A DNA stretch of 64,000 bases from Salvator merianae (lineage: Eukaryota; Chordata; Lepidosauria; Squamata; Teiidae), in NCBI GenBank assembly GCA_003586115.2, contig QVOM02000034.1, positions 109,221,610-109,285,609 of the forward strand. Reading direction: 5' to 3'. Shown piece after piece: positions 21,226 through 34,224 of this stretch. Position 1 is the stretch's first letter. Every line of letters begins with the position of its first letter. The position numbers and the translations under genes are program-made. Below the pieces are notes generated by a model. The model had not been told where the DNA came from and ran no database searches. It saw nothing but the letters and a program-made list of their open reading frames with translations.

Positions 21226-21589
21226 TTCTTCATTAAAGTTTCTTACTTTTCTGGTGTCTTGATACATGACCATATCAAGTCACACATGCTAAGTCATCTT
21301 GATTTTCATACTTGTAGCTGCAAGAAGCATGCTGAGAAGAACCCACTTATTTATGATTTTAAAGCATTTTTCTTTAATCATGCCCGATACAATAAACAAG
21401 AGTCATCTTCAGCAGTTGAGTGATGCTCCATTTATTTTCATAAATTTTTAAAAAATCATTTAAACTAAAGGTAGTTAATAGGTAACTCTCCAGGTGTTAA
21501 TTGCATCGACAATCAATCAGAATGAACGAAGGACATTTATAGTTTCTATACTCTTCCAGGCTCTTTCCACTGTTTTTTGACACACAGTA

Positions 21590-22510
21590 GGGTGCCAGTA
21601 AGGCCCAGCACCTGGAGCCAGTGATGGGCTAGATGTGATCCTATAGATTGAAATGTAATCCAGACAAGGTGGAGGTGTTAGGTGTGCTGGGCTCTTGTAT
21701 TAACAAAGCAAAACAGCATGCTTTCCTGGACAGGTTTGCACTCCCCTGGAAAGAACAGATGCAGAACGTGCATCTGAATTCCAGGTGGCAATAATGGCCA
21801 AAAAAGCATACTCAGCTCAGATTAATTAGATAGCTAAAGCCCTTCCTTAGTCACACTATTCCTTGCTCATGGGACCTCAAGGCTGGATTACTGCATTGTG
21901 CTCTATGTAGGGCTCCCCTTAAAGATGGTTTAAAGGCTAGATTTAGTGTAAAACACTGCAGTTAGGCTGGTAGCAGAAGTTCCAGAGTGGGCTCATATCA
22001 CCTCAGTCCTTGAAAGAGCTGCACCGGCTGCTTATGTGCTTCTGTTCTTGATTTTGATATACAAAGCCCTTTGCATTGTGCTATCTGAAGGAGTACTTCC
22101 TTCATACAGTCCTGTCCGTGAATTAAGAACTGCCAGGGAGACCCCTCTGATGGTTCCGTTACTGAATGATGTTTCTTGATCATCACCTAAGAGAAGGGCT
22201 TTCTTTGTGGTGGCTCCCAGATTTCAGAATAATGTGCCCCAGGAAATACACTAAGTACAAACAAACATCTTGCAGAGACGTAAAAATACATCTTTTCAAT
22301 CAGGCCTGGTGTCATTCACTCCACCAGTAACACCTATCTCGTGGCTTGTATTTATTTTTAGTCACAGCTCTTTGCTTGTCTTGTCAGGCTTCTGAGTTTA
22401 TTTTTAATTATGTATTTTAAATAATTATTTTCAATTTTAGGCATATGTATGTTTAGTTAAATTTTTACTGTGAATTTATGTTAAGCAACTTTATGACATC
22501 GATTTGTTTT
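21590..22510 (+). mobile_element. L2-clade LINE fragment: C-terminal reverse transcriptase ORF and 3' end
   Basis: Broken plus-strand frames contain peptides typical of the end of L2 ORF2: NPDKVEVL near 21667-21690, RLDYCIVLYVGLPLK near 21880-21925, then a degraded LHRL...CF...YKAL stretch near 22018-22070. After this comes an AT-rich 3' UTR with repeated TTTTAATTGT-like runs, as in lizard L2. Frames shift several times, so it is a dead 5'-truncated copy. It begins some 360 bp after the NUF2 polyadenylation site. Confidence 0.8.
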
Positions 22511-22653
22511 GTTGGTTTCTCTTCATTTGCTCACTGTCATGGAACTTCATTTTTCCACCTTGGACTCCATGCTTGGATTGAAAATTGATGGGGACACTAT
22601 ATTACCGTGCCCTAACACAGTAATCCTATGCTGGAAGTGTTTTTGTTTTGGGA

Positions 22654-22857
22654 AGGGCTGTAGCTCAGTGGTAATGCAAACAGCCTGAAAAGCAGAAGGT
22701 TTCCAGTTCAATCCCTGGTCTCCTCAGAAGTAGGTAATGGCAAGCCACTTCCGTATCTCTGCCAAGAAAACAGCATAGAAGTGCCCACGGAGGGGCCCTT
22801 GCAGTCAACCAGGAGCTACCCATGCCTTGATGGTACCCAACAACAACAACAACATTT
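22654..22857 (+). mobile_element. tRNA-derived SINE with (CAA)n tail
   Basis: The head GGGCTGTAGCTCAGTGGTAA carries a pol III A-box and CCAGTTCAATCCCTGG carries a B-box, in tRNA spacing. The body follows (GGTAATGGCAAGCCACTTCC, TCTCTGCCAAGAAAAC), ending in a CAACAACAACAA tail. The same body is found reversed at 38.5 kb, 38.7 kb and 42.9 kb. It is not a functional tRNA gene because the acceptor stem cannot form. This is the most intact copy in the window. Confidence 0.8.
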
Positions 22858-23820
22858 TGCTTTCCTTTCATTTCAGAGCATGGATACTACCCTTTATGGC
22901 TAACCATTGCAACAACAGCACCCCAACTTCATTATATTTGAATACTGAAACATTCCAAAAGCTTCACAATTTCCATTCTTCATCACTAGATGGCAGCAGA
23001 AGACTATTTTCTGCGTATGCAAGACTAAACATTTACTGCAGCAAATTCTTGTATTACTATTTTTGCCACCAACATAATCACTGTTGTTATTAGCTTTTAT
23101 TTCTTATTGCTTGCTGTTCCTTCCAAAGAGCCCTTGGTGGGTTACATGCTCTGATATTTGAGTGTTGAGGTCCCTTGGCTGAAGGTGCAGTAATGCAGCA
23201 ATATTCAAAAGTTACAAGCACATGAAGCTAGCGTAAGTGCAATTTTAATTTTCCGTTGCCCTTTTCTAGTGTGGATTTCCTGCTGTTTGCATGCTGCCTT
23301 TATAATTTACATGCAATCCACTCCTGCAACAATCCACATGCTCATTTTTCAGAATCAAAAATTTAATAAGCAAATAAGAACAGTTCAGCAGATAAAACAG
23401 CCTCACCAAAGGTTTATCTTAAGCACAGCCATATAGCTCAGATTGCTAATTTATTAACAATGGCCTTATTTTTATGGCCACAGTTAAGAACTTTGTTTGC
23501 TTGAAAGTAACATTTTGATGTATTTGGAGGTGTCTCTTCCTAGCCTTGATTTTAAAATAGATCAGGTTGTATCCTGAAGAACGCTCTTGGAAAAATCACA
23601 GGTCAATAGTTTCAAGTCCTGTACCATTACAGAGAATCTTCTTGAAAGCCTGGAATCTTTTGAAATCTGCCATATAGGATATTTGATGGCAAAACATTTA
23701 GAGTAAAAGGCCCTTTTACCATCCTGTTACCCATGCAGTCATTTTCTCCCATGTTTATATACAATGAAAATAGATGTCTGGCTGGAATGTGGCACACAGC
23801 TGCTGAGAATATTTTATTTA
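22858..23820. other. Intergenic, no gene seen
   Basis: AT-rich sequence between a SINE and a LINE tail. It contains only short chance reading frames and no repeat I can name. Confidence 0.6.
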
Positions 23821-23823
23821 TTT

Positions 23824-24130
23824 TACTTACTTAACATTTGTATCCTGCCCTTCACCTGGAGGTCCCAGGGCAGTCACAATATATGCTAAAATAAACACTA
23901 AAGCATATTTGAAATATAACCCAGCCAACCTTCCTCCTTCCCACCCTGGGAGGACTACATTCAGGGGAATTAAGAATCGAAGGGCTGGGGTGAAGAGATA
24001 TGTTTTGACCAGGTGCTGAAAATTGAATAAAGTTGGCACCCAACTTGCCTCCATAATGAGATCTCTGAACCAGTGGCTCATACTTCCATCTCACTTGCCT
24101 CCAGGTCTTCCTCTCACATGTCTCCCTAGT
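23824..24130 (-). mobile_element. LINE 3' region fragment (minus orientation)
   Basis: The plus strand reads ACTTAACATTTGTATCCTGC, CCTTCACCTGGAGGTCCCAG, then TATGTTTTGACCAGGTGCTG and AGTTGGCACCCAACTTGCCT. This is the order found in reversed L2/CR1-type lizard LINE 3' regions (tail, 'cccgcccttcctccggaggagcccagggc', then a diverged part). The related stretch at 24.95-25.15 kb probably continues the same family. Confidence 0.6.
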
Positions 24131-24945
24131 GCTCTTGTGTTCAGAAAGCTCCTGAAAGAATGGCTGCTTGCTTACATGATCAATCAAAGCTCTGGATTCT
24201 GCTCACATTTTTAAAAACTTCCGTGGACAGGTGAACACCTCCCCACGGAGAATACAACTTTCTTTCTCTCTGTTGTATGCTGTTCTGAAATTACCTGAAA
24301 GCAACCAACGTTTTCAGGGTGTACCATTCTGTACCATCTACATGGAACGTTTTCCCGCCTTTCACGTGGATTGCGTGGAAACACATGCATGTGGCAAAAC
24401 CACCGAACCACAACACCTTTTTTTCTCCCCAGGTGGATGTACCTGGTATCACAATCTCATCTAAAAGTAAGGAATTCTGTATAACAATATTTGGAAGTGA
24501 ATTTCAGGGCCTTACAAACCCACCTATCTTGGTGGAGGCTGCTGAAATGGTGTACAAAGAGAGATAGTATTGAATTCTGCAGAAATATAGCTGGCAGCTC
24601 CTTCTCCGGACAGACAAAGATCCAGTTAACGGAATGATTACAGAAATTCAGCAGCAGAACACGTTCCAGTTTGGTTTCCGGTCATTTATCCACTTGCCAC
24701 AAAATGCAACATAAAAGAGGGAAAGGAAGAAAGAGACGGATCTGGAAGACAGGAAATTGCCTAATATGGTCGGTCCACTAGGGTTAGTATTGTCTCAGCC
24801 GATTGGCCATACTTTCACAAGAGATCAGGCAGAGATCTTTCCCAGTGAACTTGGGACCGTTTGCATGCAAGATATATGCAGTGCAACTATGCTAAGAGGT
24901 CATAGCAACATTTGAAACGTCTGAGTGAACAAAAAAAGATTGAGT
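24131..24945. other. Intergenic, no gene seen
   Basis: Overlapping frames of 60-80 codons occur on both strands but none carries a recognisable domain or splice structure. I can name no repeat here. Confidence 0.5.
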
Positions 24946-25150
24946 CTGGCGCCTTAGAAGATAACAATGCTGGCAGCAAGTGTACCTCCTTGAAAAGGGC
25001 ATTCCAGGGCTGGGTGTGCACCACAGCCAGGAAAGACCTCAGCCTCACCTCCAACAAAATAAGCACTTGGTGGAGGCCTTTGGCAGCTGACCTGAAGGTG
25101 CTGGCGGATTGATAAGGGAGTAGGCGTTCCCCGGCTGTAATATATTTCAT
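24946..25150 (-). mobile_element. LINE-derived fragment (minus orientation)
   Basis: On the plus strand, TGTACCTCCTTGAAAAGGGC, ATTCCAGGGCTGGGTGTGC, ACCACAGCCAGGAAAG and CTGACCTGAAGGTGCTGGC follow one another. This is the order of a common reversed lizard LINE segment ('cctccctagggagggcattccagagcctgggggccaccac...'). It is degraded. Confidence 0.5.
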
Positions 25151-25699
25151 ACCTTTCTAATAGGATTCCGGCAGTTGTCTTGCTGCGTGCCAATTTGAAT
25201 TACAGTCCCCAGAGTTCAAAAGCTTCTAATATAGATCATAATCAGTTCCACAAGATATCACTGCAGATAAAACTGCCTGCCTGCATAACATGCTTTCCAT
25301 ATGATTCTGTGGTGTCTCAAATACATAGCTTATGACCGAATGGAAGTAGGCACAAAAAAGGTCACCCCACGGAGCAGGTGGTATGTAAAGGAAGATGAGG
25401 AAGGACATTGTCCTCTCCTGTGGCTTCTGAGGCAAGAGGTCAAGTTCATGGATGGAGCTGGTGTCCATATCCAGCATGTTTTAGTGGCCAGTGTGAAGGT
25501 GCAATTACACCATGGATTCAACTGCTGAGTGAGAAACTCATCAGCAAAGTCATTGGTCATTTTCTTCCGGCAATATCTAGTCCAGAAATCCACTTTTGGA
25601 TTAGGTAATGAGAAAAGAACCTGGACTGTCATTTTTCAGATGTATTCTCCTCTTGAAGGTGAGTGGAACATGGATTAAATTTAGGTGTAGCTGGGCCCT

Positions 25700-26215
25700 T
25701 AGGTTGGAGCGAAGGGCTGTTTCTGCATGGGACAGGTCATCTTGCACTGGTCTGGTCTGCTCTTGGGTTGGATCAAGTGATCCAGGCCAAGGCTGGAGTG
25801 GTGGCCAGTTGCCCGCACCAGGGGTTGTTTGCCCTGTGGACAGCCCATCCTGGCTAAACTCTGGAGGCTGGGAGAAAAGTATTAGCCAGGCACCCAGAAG
25901 TGGTACACCTCCACAACTGCTCTTGGGTGCCTGGAGAAATGGGAATGAGAGCTTCTCAGTCCCAGTATAGACTGAATCAGCACCTCAGCGCCACCCACAC
26001 ACAAGCAGCTAGTTCGGCCCACCACCCTGGAATGCCGCATGGAATGCTTTCGAGCTGTCCACCATTTTCGCGCAATAGCTCAGCCCAACCCCTCAGCCCA
26101 TGCAGATGCAGCATTCTGCCGGGAGAAGCGTCTCCCAGTAGACCAGTCTGCAATGTGGAGGAGGCGTTCCAGCAGAGCTGCTGGGCCAGTTTGCCAGTGC
26201 ACATGCAGCCTAAGA
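25700..26215. mobile_element. Possible DNA-transposon block (GGGCTGTTTCTGCA end)
   Basis: GC-richer block opening GGGCTGTTTCTGCATGGGAC and closing near CAGTGCACATGCAGCC, which could be an imperfect inverted repeat. A similar reversed end (CCGTGCAGAAACAGCC) occurs at 41.17-41.19 kb. Many overlapping 60-120 codon frames on both strands here reflect base composition, not genes. Confidence 0.35.
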
Positions 26216-26385
26216 GTCCCTGGGTCTGAACCCACACTCAGCCATCGAATCTCGCTTTGAGCCAGTCACTGCCTAACCTACTTCTCAGAGTTGTTGGGAT
26301 AAAACAGAGGGGAGCAAAAAGTATGCACCATCTTGGGCTCGTTGGAGAAAAGGCAGACTAACAGTGCCATAAATAAATAAACCCA
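26216..26385 (+). mobile_element. SINE/LINE 3' end of squamate type (plus orientation)
   Basis: The order GGTCTGAACCCACACTCAGC, GAGCCAGTCACTGCCTAACC, TACTTCTCAGAGTTGTTGGG, GATAAAACAGAGGGG and a final CATAAATAAATAAAC matches the consensus 'ggccagtcac...cctaacctacctcacagggttgttgtgaggataaaatggagg...aaataaata' of a common lizard retroposon. It is degraded and ends in an A-rich tail. Confidence 0.7.
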
Positions 26386-29300
26386 CTGTACCAGATTTTT
26401 TTAAAAAACCTTTGAAATCCCTGTCATTAAGCATTCATTGTGGCCTGGAGTCAATCGTACTCTTGCAGACTACTATTAGAGTGTTGACATAAGGATAATG
26501 TACATGGATGTGTGTAACATGTACCATTCTGTGCTCTCTTGTGTTTAGACACATCAATCTACCTACATACATCCGATTCACTTACATTGCGACAGCCTCT
26601 GTGTGCCTGCCCTCTTCTACAGTGTATGTCTCAGGAGTATAGCTAGGCAGACCAATCACAATTTGCCACTTCTCCCTATCCTAGCCAGGATTTTTAAAAA
26701 GAGGTGGGCTTGAACTGGAAGAATTAAGAAAGGGTGATCAAACATGCCCCGAGGACCGCATGCTTCCCTCAAAGACCTTTGATGCAACCATAAGAAGTAA
26801 GCCAATTGATGCTGGTTTTATTCTGTGCATAGGGAGCAAGAAGCAAGTTTGAATCCTGTAGTCACCAGGCTTCCACCAATCAGATTCTGAGGTCCCCATG
26901 TACAAAAACATTGGGCACTTTGCATTAAACTCATTAGCAGAGGCAGCCAGAATGTGTGGCTGCAAACAGGCTCCTTCCCTCACTGTGCATTCCTTGGCAG
27001 GTTTCCTTTGAAATCTGTGGTACTGGGAAATTTTCTTTGGCCCACCCCATTTCCTAGGCACTTGTGAACGTTCAGACATGGTCAAAAACCGTCCCAGCTG
27101 CCAAGTTAAGCAGGACCCCTTTTCTCCCACAGCAAAGGAGATACTGTGGGTCGGATCACAGGAAGGTTTGAGTTGGATCAGATGAAGATCTGCTGGCGCT
27201 GCATTGACTTCAGTTGAAGCCCATGAACCAGTGTGAACCTCCACTGGTGCAGGCCACACCTGATCATTGCTAATCAATAGGGCAATTGGGGTTGGAGCAG
27301 GGATGCATCTTGGAAGTCTCAAAAAGTGCTCTCTGCTTGGCTGTTATGCAAAACTGCTCAGCCATTTGCCTCCCTTTGGCAGCAAAACTGCTTAACTTTG
27401 CAGGTCAAACGGTGTTCTCCAGTGTCTGAACATTCCTGAGTGCACAGGAATCTGAAACATCAAGGTGGCAACAAGGAACGGCAGGCTGAGGCAATATGGA
27501 AGCACACAGTGCTTAGCTCAACAAACAGCAGGAGCGGCCTGGTGCAAAAACACGCTCGTTTTCAGTCCTCCTCCAGATAAATTCACATTCCGTTGGTATC
27601 CCACTGCCTCCCTTCTCCGTCAAGACTTGCCGTGTCACTCCCACAAAATAATCTTAAATGCACGTATCCCTGGAGGGAACAGTTCCCCCGTCAGAAAACG
27701 CCGTTTCCCACATTTTGTTGCAGAAGCAGATAAAAGAAAGCCAGCATACAGCCAGCAATCCTTCTAAAAAAAAATGTATAAGGAAGCAGCCTGCTTCTGA
27801 CTTTCAGCGCACCTAGCTGAGTGAAGTCTGCGTCTTCCTGTCCATACAGTATTCACAGAGTGCCCTCCGGAGCCAATGGAGCTGTAGAGCTCTTTTTTGT
27901 CGAAAAAGGGGATCAAGAGTTCTTTTTGGCTTGAGGTGTCCTCAGACGCCTTCTTCCCTGCGCCATATGAGCGAGGAAGACAAAGGAATCGCAGCGAGTC
28001 CTATTGGTTGTTTGGAAGGTGTAGCTACCCAATTAGAAAGGAAGTTTCCATTCCCCATCCCTATGCCCTCTGGGCGTGTGAGAGGCTAGGGTAGACAAGT
28101 GCTTCCACTGTCATTCGATGCCAAAGCCAGCTAAACCCCCAGCAAAAGCGGGCTTACCTTAATCTTACGTTAATTACTCTGAGGCTGCCTTGTTGGGGGG
28201 TGTTGACTCCCGGCCACCATGGGGATGCACACAGCAGCTAGAAGTTGACTTTATATGGGCAAAAAGGTGCCCAGAATTGCTTCTGTGGACTGAAAATGCA
28301 GCAGACTTCTATCCACAATTCCAGTCCACAGCAGCGATTCCTGGTGTGTTTTTGGATGCTGTGGGCAGTGTTCCACCCCCAACAGCATTCCTGCTGGGCA
28401 CTCAAGCATCCCCCCACCTCCAGTGTGAATGAAACCTCAGGAAAGGTAAGGGTGCTTCCAGACATGCAGCGAGTTTTGCATCTCCTTTTCTTGCTCTCTC
28501 ATTTTCTGATGGAGCAGTGGTTTATCTCCCACCATGGTTGGTATCACATGGGCAGCTGGCATGCAATTACAGGGGCAAGCGCCAACTGGGTGTTTGCCAG
28601 TAGCTTCGAAGTCAGGAAGCTGCAGGTAAACAGGACTGCAATGCATTACATGTCCATTTGCCACGGTCTTCTGGCTTCAAACATGGACCTGCAAATAGCC
28701 AGTTAGACCCTCCCCTCTTGTCCCTGCATACCAGACACCCCTGCAGCTTCATAAACAGGAAAAAAAATTGTTGGCACCCTTTCCACTAGCACCTTCTATT
28801 GGAAAAGGTGGAAAAAACTGACAGTCGATGTAATAATGGGAGAAGAAAGGACTTTTCAGTAATGAATTTTGCACACTCTGTGCAGAACGGCTGCCACTAC
28901 AATAAGTAGCAATAAATAAATGTGGATATCTGCCTGATTTCACATTTTCCTAGTTTAACTGAATGGCATTGGGCTAAATTCAAATCAAGGGTTCACTCAA
29001 ACTTGCCAGCAAAAGCACAGAGTTGGGTGAAGGTGCTTCAAAAGCTCACAAGAGAAATATTTTAGTAATAGCAGGGGGGCGTCAAAGATGGAGTTTGCCC
29101 AAACTGTGGAAGCCTGTGCAAACTGCAGATAATGAATGCAGATGTTGGATGCAGTTTGCTCAAACTGCTTCCTCTGTAATGTAGACACTGTTCATCATTT
29201 ACACAAAATCTCACAAACCATCTAACACAAAACAGCCCTGATGCAAATGTTGGGCTTTCTCTGGAAACAGCCTTCTGGGTTTCTGAATAGAATTGTTCGC

Positions 29301-30855
29301 AGTTTGAGCATCTCGGAGTTTCGAATATGAATGGAGAATCTTATCAGTGCCAATATGTGAGTAATATCTGTCCTGAGCTTTTGAAGCAGCTTCACCCAAC
29401 TCTGGACTTTTGAAAATCACCCTTTAGCATTTCTAAACTGTGCTTCAGTCCACAATTTAGCAAGCTCAAAGCTCAGCTTCCAAGCAGACCCTCAACCCCC
29501 ATCCGGTGTCTGAGGGCTTAAATCTGTAGCTCATGGCAGAGTAACGTTGAACTTAGATCTCTACCTTAAAATGGATCATTTTGTCCATTACATTACCTTG
29601 AACAGGTAGCTAATCTCAGTGAAAGCCCATTTCCTGGCTATCTCATCCTGTTTTGCAGGTTAGCCTTTGCTGTTCATTTTCTTTTCCATGATTAGATCTA
29701 ATGATAGTGACAACTGTGACAAAGCTATTTTTGTCAGCAATGTGTCCTCTCTTTCCCTGTTATCTGGAACTTCTGTAATTCACTAGACGTGGCCAAGAGC
29801 TTCAGAAAGTGAACTTTCACAGTTCCCTTCAAGATGCATGAAATGCTATTACAACAAGCACCTATTTTAGACTTTGATGCCCACGGTAGCAATGGTGTCC
29901 CTGAAGACCTCCTATGGCAGTTGCAAAGCCTCTGAGCTTCCACTTCTGATCATGGACTCCCAGCAGTTTTACAGAAAGTGAAAGAACTAAAGGCAGACGC
30001 AGGATTCAAGCAAGATCAGAGAAGGTCCAGAAACAGAAATTGCATGGGTCATTCAAGCACCCGGTCCCCATCAGCAGCAAAGGTAGGTGACAACCCCACA
30101 TGGAGGTGGGGCATCATGCAGGTGTGGGGCTTCATCACAAGGGGTGCCCTGTGCAGGTGGCGAGCTTTGAGGAACAGGGACAAGACTTTGCCACTTGGAT
30201 GCTATACTGCACCACATAAGCTTGTGCCACAAAAGTGCTGGATTCCACCTTTGGGTGGGCAACCATGACTTCCACCCAGTTATGGCTACGTGCTTGAGCA
30301 GGAATGGAAAATCATTTGGAAGACAGGAGGAGGACAAGAAGAGTAACTAGAAATGGAGGCAGAAGAAAAGAAGTAGATAATTTAAGACTCAGAAGAAAAA
30401 GTAGAGGGAGAGAGAAAGTATATGCATTCCTGCACACATGTGCCTGCAAACACATAGAAGAAAGTTGGATCTTGAAATTGTACTTTTTTTCATTAAAAAA
30501 AAACCTGTGAAAAATCACAAGTCTAATGTCTTCCAGAGCTGCTATGATGCAAAAAGTTGGAATCAAGCCACAAATCATTCTACTGGAATCATAAGTCACT
30601 TCTGAATGCTGAGATGCGTTTCGTGATCTGTTGGTGGTTTTGTTATCACCAATGCCTTGAATTTTGTTTTGTTTCTGTGGCACTAACAAGCACTAGAGTT
30701 TGATTATTAGTACTCGTTCCAGCAAGGTAAGCTTTAATCTGGAGAGGGCACTGGGAGAAAACCTGCTCAAAACCATATCTGAGTTTCATACAAATTCCAT
30801 AAAAAGCAAAGTATCCATATTTGGTCACATAGGCTTTCTTTATATGAGGGTATAC
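26386..30855. other. Intergenic, no gene or clear repeat recognised
   Basis: About 4.5 kb without a gene I can support. The longest single open frame of the window lies here (minus strand 26738-27322, 194 codons) but has no domain and no homologue I know. The segment 27400-28200 is GC-richer. Some GGTGCTTCCAGACATGC-like phrases near 28450 recall palindromic elements elsewhere, without a partner end. Confidence 0.5.
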
Positions 30856-30858
30856 AGG

Positions 30859-31332
30859 GGGCCTGTTCGCACTTAGCTAGTGGTATGTTTCAGAACGCTT
30901 GCTAGAACGCGGAATCCGCACTTACGAACAGCCCCAGCTGACCCGAAATCTACTGAAGCCCACCTGATGCTTACCTGAATCCAACCAGCTGCGGTCAACT
31001 AAATTGTAGTCTCCAACCCGACCTGTGCGATCAGATGAGGATCAGGGAAGGTGCGTTCACACCATTTCTGGGTTCAAAATGGTGGTGGGGCAGGGCAGGC
31101 AGGGCTGCACAGGCACAGTCTGATGGTTCGCATCCTGGTTTGGACCTTGGGGTCCGGACCCTGGTGGCCTTTTCGGACACAAGTTTGAACACAGCCCCTC
31201 TGGGTTCGAACACAGCTACCGAACAGAGTGTTCCAGCACTTACAGGTGTGAAGACCCCTCTCCATACCTGAACCCGACCAGCCCGAACCATGCTAGTTAG
31301 ACCGTTATACTATCGTAAGTGCCAACAGGGCC
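30859..31332. mobile_element. Foldback DNA element, GGGCCTGTT family, 474 bp, TSD AGG
   Basis: The left end GGGCCTGTTCGCACTTA faces a right end whose reverse complement is GGCCCTGTTGGCACTTACGA. It is flanked by AGG on both sides (30856-30858 and 31333-31335). The interior is GC-rich with CAGTTTGGAC-like mirrored blocks, and the overlapping 60-86 codon frames are not genes. It is one of several related copies in the window. Confidence 0.75.
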
Positions 31333-31543
31333 AGGGTGTGTTGAAGAAAAGAACAGAGAAATAGCCAGAGGGACTTGAAGCCCCATCTATAAGAATAAAT
31401 GGGATAGTTGGACCCCTTATTCAAGTCAGTATATCTAAACAATTCACATAGGGGTAAAGTTCTCCCAAAAGCTCAAATGTAAAAAACAAAACCACCCTTT
31501 CTAGTTTTCAAGTCTCCAAAAAGCACCTTGAAAGCACCTCTAA

Positions 31544-31672
31544 GGGCAATTCCGCACTGGCTGATATACTGGACCAGCAAACATAATAGAAATCTCCCAT
31601 ATGCTGGCACAGGCTAAAGGCAGCTCCTATTATACTTGCTGATCCGGTATAATGGCCAGTACTGAATCACCC
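31544..31672. mobile_element. Short palindromic element, GGGCAATTCCGCACTGGC ends, 129 bp, TSD TAA
   Basis: The left end GGGCAATTCCGCACTGGC faces a right end whose reverse complement is GGGTGATTCAGTACTGGCC. It is flanked by TAA at 31541-31543 and 31673-31675. Its middle (GATATACTGGACCAGCA facing TGCTGATCCGGTATAAT) extends the palindrome. It appears to be a diverged relative of the GGCCCTTTCTGCACTTGGC family. Confidence 0.7.
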
Positions 31673-31675
31673 TAA

Positions 31676-33771
31676 AATCAAAGGCATTTCAAGGCATTGT
31701 TTACTCATATGCAACGCACTGAAACCATTTTGTGGCCAAAAATCCCTAAGGCTTCGGGCTCTGGGAGAAGCAGGATATGTTGTTTCTTCACCCAAAATAC
31801 GTCTGCTAGAGAATCTTGCTTTCATCCATTCAGCACAGGGTTGCCACACCAGTGTTTTTCCTGAAGTCCTTTTGCTTGTCTTTTTTTCTGAGGAAAAGCT
31901 AGGCAGACTGAGGAAGCCACAGTGGCAGAACTTCCATCGCCAGACTTCTCCCCCATTTCAAACAGCCCCTTTTCACTCCCAGTGGAGTAAATGGGGATGT
32001 TTGAGGCTGCTTGAAATGGCATGGGGTGTGATCAGTCAGGGCTTTTTTTGGTCACCCCTTTAAGGTCCCATCTGTAAACACACACAACCCCCCCAACAAA
32101 CAGCTAAACAAAAGAACTATCTCATTTTTCCACACTCTGCCTCCAAGTCTGGCAACGCCTTCCTTGACAATGAGTGCCCACCACTGATTGGCCTTGGCTT
32201 TCCATGGCCCTGATTCATTCATAGCAGCCATTTCCATGCTGTGATGGACTACATTTCCTGCCTCTGGGTTCATGTAGCTTCCTGCCCAATCCCACTAAAA
32301 GAAAAACTCACCCTTGGTGTTATTAAACCCCAAACGAGGAAGAGGCACCCATCCCCAGGCTTTGAGATGGGTAGAAATTTAGGGAGAAAATGTCTGTCCT
32401 TACAGCCTCATATTTGCCCAGAGAGTGCCTCATTAAGCATGTTTGATCGCACCCACAGCTTCAGTGAAAGCCTCACTAATTCACAGTAGAGAAAGATGCA
32501 GCCTGTCACTGAAAAGGCCGACTGTGCCAATGTATCACAAATCTCCAATGGTGGAGGGAATTTCGTATTGAAAAAGCGTGGATGGGAGGCCCTCTTCCCC
32601 AAGTTCCTACACATAACGTTGTCCTGTAAAGCCACACCATCCTTTTAACGATCACTGTCAAAAATAGCCATCTTCCCTTTCCACATGCCCTCCCATTGAA
32701 CCCCCCTTTCCCGCTTCTAGTAGGATATTATTTTCTGACTGTAGGAGTGTCTCACACTAAAAACAACTGCAAAAAAAATCCTGAGCAGCAAGAAGATTCA
32801 ATAACTTCACCTACATACTGGTTCCCTGTTTTGAAAAAAATCAGTCTGCTTTTCCTGCTTTGCCTTCTCCACTCCAATCTTGATACTTGTTTGATGGCAT
32901 CTCAGGGCCCAAGGAATAAGTTACAAACTTCGCCCCTTATTTAGGGCTGACCTATTTTATCAACCATATTTCTCATTTAAATTTTTCTCTGTCTCTTTCT
33001 CTCCTACTTGAATGACATAATATAGCTGAACAGCAAACTCACATTGTGAGGCCATATCGTCATGCTATCATTCAGCAAGCTTTCCTTCCGGTCTATCCCA
33101 GAAGTGTTTACCAGAAAAAATTGTTGTTAGCTAGCCACAAAAACCATTTCCTTCTTGCAGCAATGTTTTGCACTGCTTTGACTGTTCTGTGCTCATTCTT
33201 CAATTTTAAAAATTAAGTTTAACACAGTTTCTTTTTTTCTTTTTTGCTTGGCAGGCAGAGATAGTGTGTCCATTCTGGGTCATTCCTCCCCCCCGATAGC
33301 TTCCTAAGCAGAGTTATTCGCTGGGTCTTTCCAAAATACCATGTGTGTAAGTGTTTTAGTAACCCCATTTCCTGGTTCCACCCTACAAGTTCCTTCCTAA
33401 GGGAATGGTATGTATATTTGTCTTTTATCTCACTCCTTTCCCCCCACTCCAGCACGCTATCAAAGGTTTCATTAGGGCCTTGCTAATCCCAGTAACCGTT
33501 TCTTTCAGGATTAGAGGGTGTGTAACCCTTTTAGTTTGGAGTTTTAAGCTATCACGCTGTGCTCAAATGGAATTACAAATACCCTATATCCTTTATTTTC
33601 AAACATCCTTCTTCACACCCCAGAAATGTCATTCAGTTCAATCCTCTTTTCCACTTTTTGTGTGACATTATCAAGTATCAAATGAACAAGTCTGGCTCAC
33701 TGATAAAGTGTTTCATTGCATCCCTGTTGCCAACCAAAAGGCAAGAAAGGCTGCTGTTAAGGTTGTTTACT
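31676..33771. other. Intergenic, no gene seen
   Basis: Mixed-composition sequence with no gene or repeat I can name. Frames of 60-86 codons are scattered on both strands. Confidence 0.5.
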
Positions 33772-34224
33772 GGGCCTTTTTGTACTTACCATCTTGGAGT
33801 GTTCGGAAGCGAACAGACCTCGCAGTGCAGTGACTGTCCACACTGTGAGGTCTTAGAAGAGACCGGCAGCAGGATATCAGCATCCACAGTGCAAAGCTGG
33901 CGTTTTGCTGGCATTCTGCACCATGACAGCGTCCTGAAAAATTCCGGTCGCTGTCATGGCAATTGGGAACTCCATGCGATGGCGCAGGCACAGGTTCAGC
34001 CACACCACTCTGCATTCACACCCGGAAGCGTGTATGAACACAGAGTACCGAGAGCAGCCCAGCTGCTCCCAGTACAGCTGTGGAGCATGAGTTTGTGCTT
34101 CACAGCTAGTACCAATTAGGAGCAGCTGGAGTCAACTCCCAATCACCAGGACTTCCATGAAATGTTGAAGCACTTGACTAATGAGCGTTCCTGGCTCTCA
34201 CTAGTGTCAAGTGCAAAAGGGCCC
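33772..34224. mobile_element. Foldback DNA element, GGGCCTTTTTGTACTT ends, 453 bp, TSD ACT
   Basis: The left end GGGCCTTTTTGTACTT faces the right end AAGTGCAAAAGGGCCC. It is flanked by ACT at 33769-33771 and 34225-34227. Inside, CCATGACAGCG faces CGCTGTCATGGC, a motif shared with the 36.3-kb and 59.7-kb elements. A 186-codon frame that overlaps the left half arises from this element plus flank and is not a gene. Confidence 0.75.

Noticed and set aside
22654..22740. tRNA gene
   Set aside because: A-box and B-box are present, but the acceptor stem does not pair and the sequence continues into a SINE body with a CAA tail. Several relatives exist in the window.
26738..27322. 194-codon open frame on the minus strand, the longest single frame in the window
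   Set aside because: No recognisable domain, no splice or promoter context, and composition like random translation. One frame of this size is not surprising in 64 kb of both strands.
33559..34119. 186-codon plus-strand open frame
   Set aside because: More than half of it is the transposon at 33772-34224. It crosses the insertion boundary, so it cannot be an old conserved gene.
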